This document shows, in pieces, positions 51,527 to 58,065 of a DNA stretch of 58,065 nucleotides. Positions within the stretch are counted from its first letter, which is position 1; each line of letters opens with the position of its first letter. The notes beneath the pieces are model-generated. The model was not told the DNA's origin. It ran no database searches and saw nothing but the letters and a program-made list of their open reading frames with translations. The position numbers were made by a program, and so were the translations under genes. Location of the stretch: positions 1,506,485-1,564,549 of the forward strand of contig ML976980.1 of the NCBI GenBank assembly GCA_010015675.1, read 5' to 3'. The stretch is from Byssothecium circinans. Lineage: Eukaryota; Ascomycota; Dothideomycetes; Pleosporales; Massarinaceae.

Positions 51527-54500
51527 ATGCTAGGAGGAAGGCTAAAGAAATATCTTACTGCTAAGGCTAAGGCTGCGGCAAAGCAGAGACATAATCATGA
51601 AGAGTATTTGCGTAGAAAGGACTGTCTTTTCTAGTATAAGACTTACCCTAACTTTATCTACTATAAGCCTATACTCCTAGGAATACTAACCATCACCCCC
51701 CAAAACCTTAGTCTTCAAATTAGCGCTGACATCCCTGTCCCTTGAGACCCTCATATACCGCTACACAAGTTACTGGAAGGTGAAGATGTATACTATCCAC
51801 CATCCCCTCTTATATAGCTAGTAGGAGACGACCCAGAGATTACAGCACTTGTGAATTAGCTTAGTGCCAGCGAGCAGGAACATATAAATGAGCGCGATGA
51901 GTATGAAAAGCGCATACTACAACACATAAGTGAGATAGATGCAAGGACGGCAGAGATCCTAATAGAAATGCAGATGGGTGTTGCGCACACACGTATAAGC
52001 GTAGATAAAGCACTAGAACACGTAAGGGACGTAGATAGGTTAGTAGAGCTGGACAGCATACCTGCAGATAGCGCGGCAGGCTAGAGCTAAGCTATGGAGA
52101 ACAGCAACTTGCAACGTTCATCTATTGCACCTATAGAGAACACTCATAGTCTTAGCTACCTATTAACCTATACCCTAGCAAAAGCTGCTAACGCTCCTGC
52201 AAAGGCTCTATATAGTCCATAAACGCCCAGCCGCTCTGTTTCTTTATCCCAGTCAAGCACGAGAGGCGACTAACGCAAGACCTTATTTCTAGCCTAAAGA
52301 GTTACACTTTTATCTTAGGTCAAATCTGCGGCCAGCTAGCCGTCTAGCAGCAGCAGCACACCGCAGACTGTGCAACGGTCTCCTAGCTACAGCACGCCTC
52401 AGCTGCCACCGCTATTATCTAATAGTAGTACACCTCGCCTGCCACAGCTATCTAACGGCAACAGTACCCCTAAGCTAGCTGCGCAAGCGATACTAGCCAC
52501 TGCGTCACCTTTATCCTTAACCCGCCTCTAAGACGTACCTAGCCTAGGCGCCGCCTAAGCAGCGTTGCTAGCATAATTAATACCTAGAGAAGGCAGCCCC
52601 TCTATGCCGCCTACTAAGCGAACCGCCTACAAACTCGCAAAGTAGCTGCGGAACCTCTAAGGCTGTACCCACGAAGAGTATATAGAGGTAGATAGACGAC
52701 ACTAGGAGTACTACTAGCGCCCTAACGTACACTCTACATGTTCATTGCTTAAGGAGATCACGCGCCTAATTAGTAGAGTATATAACGGGGGAACACCTCT
52801 CCCAGACGTCCTAAGCAATCTAAAGCTGATGAAGCCCTCTAATCTACCTAAAGGCCTGGATCTAAAGGCTGCGTTTAAGGGCATGAGTCCCATGGCTTTC
52901 CCTAAAGACGTTAGCACCCCTAATAAGAAGCTACCTTAAAACCTATGTCCACAACAGCACCACCATAGCAGTAATAAAGGACGTGCTGCCAAGGTAAGGT
53001 TTGACATAGACAGCGTCTGCTGCTTCCCTAGTAGCCTAGCGTTTACCTAGAATAGCATTAACTAGCATCCTAGGGCCTATCCTATCCTAAACCTAGATGT
53101 AGATATATATTTTAGCCTTACCGCGTCTGCGTATAACTACCGCGGTGACCTAGCGACAAAGAACCTCCTACTGCACAAGGTCCCTCACTACTGTTTTAGC
53201 TCTATTGCAGGCAGCATTAAGTCACTGCTAATATTCATCTTCTTCCTAGAGCTCTACCTTAAAAGTCAGTACGAGCACACTACGTACCTTAGCAAGCAAG
53301 ATCAGCAGCTCTGGCTAGATGCCGTGCTCCTCCCTGCCATCAGTAAGACAGTCAATGATTTAACGCTAGTGTCATTCCTTCTAGCCTCTAAAGACAACGC
53401 TAGCCTAGGCGCAACCATGGTGTTAGGAGAGACGTTTAAATAAAAGGAGAGCACTTAGGAATAGCTTCTAGAATACACGTTATAGCACTAGTACCTTGAC
53501 TAGCTATAGACTACTATTCTTAAACATATTGCTGAAAACCCAGGCTTAAGTCGCTTTAACGGCGCTACCCTCTTTACGCACGCAAAGAACACTAAGCTTG
53601 CTCACATGACAGATGATTTGACTTTTACGTACAAGCGCTAGGAAAAGACTTAGGCTAAGATTACCTATCCGCAGTTCTATAGCAAAGATCACACTTACGT
53701 AGACATTACTAAGACAGTTACATTAGAGGACTACGCTAACCCGTACGACTCAGTTCTAGAGTAGTTTAAGGCAGAGACTTTTCTCTAGAAGCGTTACTAT
53801 CTAGAGTCATATGCTCGCACGCGCGTAGAGTGTCTAGAAGATAGCAAGTAGACTAGAGGTAGCCCTTAGGTGACTACCTACCCCTAGGCTACTATGAGGG
53901 ACATGATAGGTTAGACGCTATCTACTATACCGCGCGGGTAGGAGAATATAGATAGGCTAGTATACTCCTAGTTTTACGTCACTATTAAGACACCATTCAA
54001 CGTTTCAAAGGTGTATATGTTTGATAATGAGGTAATAGAGAACCTAGCGTTAGATCCTAGCTACATCCGCTCACTCTAGTAGTAGGGCGGCGGCGCCACA
54101 TTCTCTAAGAGCGTATGTAAGGGCTCTTATCTCTACAGCAAGAAGCGTGCGTTTTCTAACCTCAGAGATAACTAGCGGCGGTCGTATGGGATCTAAGAAG
54201 AGCACTGCGTCTCTCTTACCATGATGGATAAGATCTGCGAGCAATAGAGCGAATAGGATCTTTATAATAATAGCATTAATAACGTTCACTCGCCGCTCCC
54301 CTACTATATCGTCCCTTCCTAGGAACTGTTTAGCTTCCTCCGCGCATAGATTAATAAGTACTGTTTCCTATTCAAGCACACGCTCGCGTACACCGCTAGG
54401 ACTTATTCGCTACCAGAGACTATCGTCATGGTAGTCGCGTTGCGAGCGCTCTAGTTCTGCTACGGCAGCAACATGCTGTTTAGAGAGTCGCTGCTATATA

Positions 54501-55801
54501 AGGATCACTAGGAGCAGACGCGCGGGCAGGATGTTATCATGAAAGAGGGGCTTAGGATGCAGGAGACCATAGGGAGGTGCGGTCTAGGCTAGTTCCTACC
54601 CAAGTTCAGCTAGGTGACTAGGCGGCTGGCGCAGCCCTATGGTAATAATATGCTCATTAGGAATCTGCTAATGCATGCTAAATACAAGCGTAGGTGGAGA
54701 GTGGTTAAGGACCTATAAGACATGTTCATCTAGTTCAACTAGGTGATAGGCTAGTACTAGTAGTATAATGTCTAGTAGCACCCTTAGCTACTTAAAAAGT
54801 AGCTAGAGTACTTACACGCCCTTAACTTAGAGCAGTTTGACGCCAACGTATAGTTATTAATGCTAGTGGCCTATAAGAGTTACTTAGAGCTATCCCTAGC
54901 TGCGCTCGAGCAGAACGGTAACATAGCATTCTGCTACTATGGCATGAAATGCATGTTCCTCTAGGAGGGCGTCACTACGCCGCCGCATATCATTATAGGA
55001 AACAAGATGCGCTTTGCTAAGGTAGGTAAGCTGCTGGATTTTCTCTTCCTCTAGGACGACGACTAAGAGCGCCCAGGATGGGGAGGCAGGCCATATCATC
55101 TTATCCTGTAGAAGAGCTTCGAATTTATAGAGAGCTAGCTAGGCTACAGGAGGGTAAGCAGGTGGCTAGACGAATTTTTCTACCTAGTTTGCCTAACGCA
55201 TTAGATTCTGCTATACCCATCAAATAAGGCGTTAATTGCATCTATAAAAGAAAGTCGCACGCAAAGCTTGATAAGGCGAATGATGTGGTTCTTAGCCGTC
55301 TTTACGGATCCTAACATAGTTGCGTTGCCGTTTAGAGAACCACCTAAGACGCTCTTTAATCTCATCTACTAAGCGCACTGGCGCTCTAGTTAAGAGGGCG
55401 CATGTGATTAAGCATGGGAGGCACCAGCGCTCCTTAAGGCATGTAGAAAGCAGGGGCTGCTAATGCTAGGCTGGGATGAGACGCAGGAGCACTAGATCGC
55501 TAGCTGGATGAGCGCTGGCATAAAGGGGTTTCTACCTATATGGGAACGCGGGATACCTCCTACCCTATTAATGCGAGAGAGGATTAGAGGTCTAAGTCTA
55601 GACGAGCTAGATAGGCTAATAGTAGCGTTCACGTAAGAGTAAGGAGCTAGAGAAGGAGGAGGGATCTATGTAGAGGCTATCCTAGTAGCGAGTGTAACGC
55701 CTTTAAGGAGGTCACTTAGCATCACCTAAGTTTTTTAGTAAGCTAGAGAAGAGCGCAGCGAAAGTGGTAGTATGTTTATGCCATCTACTAATAGCAATTA
55801 A
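51527..55801 (+). pseudogene. second long frame of the element, unknown family, RIP-inactivated
   Basis: A single frame of 1425 codons, again full of TAG but never shifted. It begins MLGGRLKKYLTAKAKAAAKQ. An acidic coiled region follows (ERDEYEKRILQHISEIDART), then a Ser/Pro-rich linker (SYSTPQLPPLLSNSSTPRLP). A large domain comes next: KVRFDIDSVCCFPSSLAF, LESYARTRVECLED, CGLG-FLPKFS, PYGNNMLIRNLLMHAKYKRR, LEYLHALNLEQFDANV, NIAFCYYGMKCMFL, RMMWFLAVFTDPNIVALPF. The distinct protein-like text over 1.4 kb of codons shows this was a gene. I do not recognise the family. Its strand and spacing to the helicase (about 270 bases) suggest a shared element. Confidence 0.6.
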
Positions 55802-55855
55802 ATATGTTATAAAAGAGAAGCTAGTTCCTGTAATGCCGTAAAAGGTAGACTACTC

Positions 55856-57685
55856 TTAAGGTTTATACATCTCTACTAGGCTAAGCTAGCGCAGCGAGCG
55901 AGCTAGCGCGGGCTCAACGTCGTCTTCACTGTTATCCTCGCTATCAGCTACTTCCCCCACCTGCGTAGGCAGCGCTGGCATGTTCGCCTTAATGAATAGC
56001 ATCTCCTTGCTATTAATCAGCCTACCTGCTATTCCCTCTATGCCTAACCACTAGCTTACCTTATACGTGTCTAGGTTAACCTTTTTTACTACCTCTAGCT
56101 AAGGTTTCCACTCACCTACGCGCAGCGTCTACTCTACCTACTTGTGGCTGATGTCGTTAGACATGAGGCATAGAAAGCCCTAATTAAAGGTTCTAGCACC
56201 ATGGTACTAATGAGTTACTTAGTTCAAGCATAGCTTGAACGCGTTCCGCATGGACTTAGGAGGCTTATAGCTAGAAGGAGTGATGGCTTAGAGAAGCGTA
56301 GTAATAGCCCTGCTATTGCATTACTTACTTAGCACGCCCTCCCTTTCTAAGCTAGCTACCTTATTAGCGTAGGCATGGCTAAGGAAGGCTATCACCTAGT
56401 AGTACTTAATGTGCACAGCAGCTAGGCGGCGTTTATAGTGCTTAACCAGCTAGTAGGCTAAGTAAAAGGCGTTATCTATAGCACTCATGGAGGAAGCAGA
56501 CCTACAGGAAATAACCTACGTTGCTGGTAAGGCGTTTGTGTTACTAGTAGGCAAAGCCGTTAGCTAGCTAGTGATAGGGAAGGGGCTGCCGTAAGAGCGC
56601 TAGGTAGAGAGGAACGCAGCAGCGTGTCGCTGTGCAGTAGAATTACTAAGCGCTCGTGCGTGCTTTAGCATGCTAGTAGCCGTTGCGTAGGGGCTAGTAG
56701 CTATAGTTATTAGGTCCTCCCTACTACTAGCTTCCTCCTCTTTCTCTTCTTCCTCCTAGTCCTCCTCTTCCTCCTAGTTCTCTTCTTCCTCCTGGTCCTC
56801 CTCTTCCTCCTAGTCCTCCTCTTCCTTCTCCTTCCTAATCTTCTACTTAAGAATCTAGGCAACATTAGTCTCATCTTCTAGCGTGATAGCGTTGTAGGCA
56901 TCGTTCTTAGCCTTACTAGCTTTGTTAGAAGGGTGAAGCAGGCCTAGCTCAACCACCTTCTTGCGTTGCTGGTGGTCTGCATGCTTACGCTAGCGCTCCT
57001 AATCCGCGCGGCGGTTATTGCTAGTTACCGTCGTGATGTAGGTAGGTGACATAGGCCACTAGCTCAGCGACTGCAGCCCTAGAGGCTTAGAGAGGGGCAC
57101 AGGGGACTATGTAGGGCGCTAAGCAGCCAGTTAAGAGGAAGTGCATAGAGACGCTAAGAGAGAGGAGAAGGATGGGGACGCTAGGTAGACGCACTTAGCT
57201 GCAAGAGAAGAGGAGGAAGATAGCTTACGCTTAAGGGAAGATGAACCCACTGCAGAGGGCTTCTAGGCTGAAGGAGGCACGCTATCTAAGTGATTAGAGC
57301 CCTCCTCATCGTCTAGGTAGTTAGGATCTACGGCAAGGCGCTGGGCGGTAATAATAAGACTGCGCCATACACAGTTAGGTAGTGTGTTAGAGGGGAGGAT
57401 CTAGCGTATCAGACTAATGGCGGACAGGAGTGATAGAGTAACAAGGATAGGTTTACACGGGCTAACGTCATCGGGGATCAGCCATCTAGCGCTGTGGCGG
57501 GACGTTTGAGAGCATTGCAAGGGATCAGGGACGGCGATCTAGCAGGAGAATAGCTGTTGGTACGACTTGCTAGGAGGATCATAGGAGAAGTCGCGCAGAA
57601 AGCGTCCTTCAATAGTGGTAGGGAAGCTACGAGGACCACTATTAGGCCGGCCAGCAGTATAGTCAAGGATAGCCATCCAATGCAT
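55856..57685 (-). pseudogene. third frame of the element, minus strand, RIP-inactivated
   Basis: From ATG 57685 (MHWMAILDYTAGRPNSGPRS) a frame of about 610 codons runs to 55856, with TAG codons but no frameshift. An N-terminal part with RFLRDFSYDPPSKSYQQLFS and HSARWLIPDDVSPCKPI is followed by Ser-rich sequence, a basic segment (RKHADHQQRKKVVELGLLHP), a Glu-rich run (from the ctcctcttc repeat at 56740-56830) and a C-terminal part (AYANKVASLE, ALPTQVGEVADSEDNSEDDV). It converges with the second plus-strand frame, with only about 55 bases between stops. The TAG codons are on the coding strand of this gene too, so mutation affected both DNA strands. Family unknown. Confidence 0.55.
56738..56832. 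repeat. CT-rich microsatellite-like tract coding Glu runs
   Basis: Imperfect repeats of cctcctcttcctcctagt with ctt/ctc variants. On the minus strand they encode Glu/Asp runs broken by TAG where Gln probably stood. Confidence 0.7.
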
Positions 57686-57699
57686 GTTATTGAATAATG

Positions 57700-58065
57700 G
57701 AGGTTAAAAGGAAAGTAAAGGTAAGAAAATAAGGTAGAAAAAGAAAAGAGAAGTAAGGGTGGAGTTAGAGAGATAAAAGGGTTAGTAAAAAAAAAAAAAG
57801 GTAGAAAAGATAAGAGTGAAGTTAGAATATAGGAAAAGAAAGTAAAAAGGTAGTTAAAAAGAAGAGTAAGGAGAAGAGTAAGAGGAGAAGAAATAGTTTA
57901 AAAAAAATAATAATAAATGAAGATTAAATAAGAGAAACATAAGGAAAAGAGTAGAGAAAAAGTAGAAAACGGGTTTTTAGGAGTTAGAAGAGTAGAGTCA
58001 AAGAGTTATAAGTAGAAGGGAAATTTTTATAGTAAAGTATTATAAAAATAAAAAGAGTAGATAAG
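57700..58065. other. purine-rich AT-rich tract at the window end
   Basis: About 360 bases are almost entirely A and G on the plus strand (gaaaag, agtaag, aataataa), including a 13-base A run at 57788. Seen from the minus-strand frame ending the element, this is a pyrimidine-rich 5' region, as in fungal promoters. It may also be the border of the repeat. No coding potential. Confidence 0.5.

Noticed and set aside
56738..56832. CRISPR-like or satellite array
   Set aside because: The units are short imperfect CT triplet runs without spacers and are explained as a Glu-coding tract on the minus strand.

Overview
The window is nuclear DNA of a filamentous ascomycete. The evidence is many 46-115 bp spliceosomal introns with GTAAGT/GTGAGT/GTACGT donors, fungal versions of Pik1, Hat1, a ZIP9/Atx2-type transporter and a probable Utp16, a bZIP and a fungal-type zinc-finger module, and transposon relics carrying repeat-induced point mutation (RIP)-type CpA-to-TpA damage. 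Gene content and the small secreted proteins suggest Pezizomycotina, perhaps Dothideomycetes. The class is inference.

Layout. 1-2.0 kb: a mutated hAT transposase with palindromic 3' DNA. 2.3-3.8 kb: cytochrome P450. 4.1-4.9 kb: a tentative two-exon gene (-). 5.1-7.3 kb: a three-exon multi-pass membrane protein (-). 8.1 kb: a 58-residue Cys-rich protein. 9.1-10.0 kb: a small atypical kinase (-). 10-19.7 kb: gene-poor accessory DNA with inverted-repeat elements, a zinc-finger relic, a knottin-like secreted peptide, a segmental duplication holding one intact and one decayed copy of an Ala-rich gene, and a tandem repeat.

19.9-32.1 kb is the conserved block: PIK1 (-), a ZIP9-like transporter (-), HAT1 (+), an isochorismatase-family hydrolase (+), a Sel1-repeat and probably mitochondrial protein (-), and divergently a probable Utp16 (+). 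Exon structures rebuilt here all give whole-codon totals. 32.8-40.5 kb: two secreted proteins of unknown function, a bZIP/zinc-finger fusion protein (four exons, 664 residues) and a Nudix hydrolase. 41.3-45.0 kb: three related genes of one lineage-specific family; one carries two in-frame TAG codons, one is short.

45.2 kb to the end is mutated repeat DNA: a pogo/Fot1 transposase relic (-), then about 10.9 kb holding three very long reading frames riddled with stops yet never frameshifted. They are a RecQ-type helicase with an N-terminal zinc-finger-like region (+), a 1425-codon unknown protein (+) and a 610-codon unknown protein (-) convergent with it. Together they look like one large mobile or telomere-associated element inactivated by RIP. 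This, the bZIP/zinc-finger fusion and the three-paralog family are the most interesting parts.

I saw no rRNA, tRNA or CRISPR array. All gene models come from reading the sequence alone; no database search was possible.
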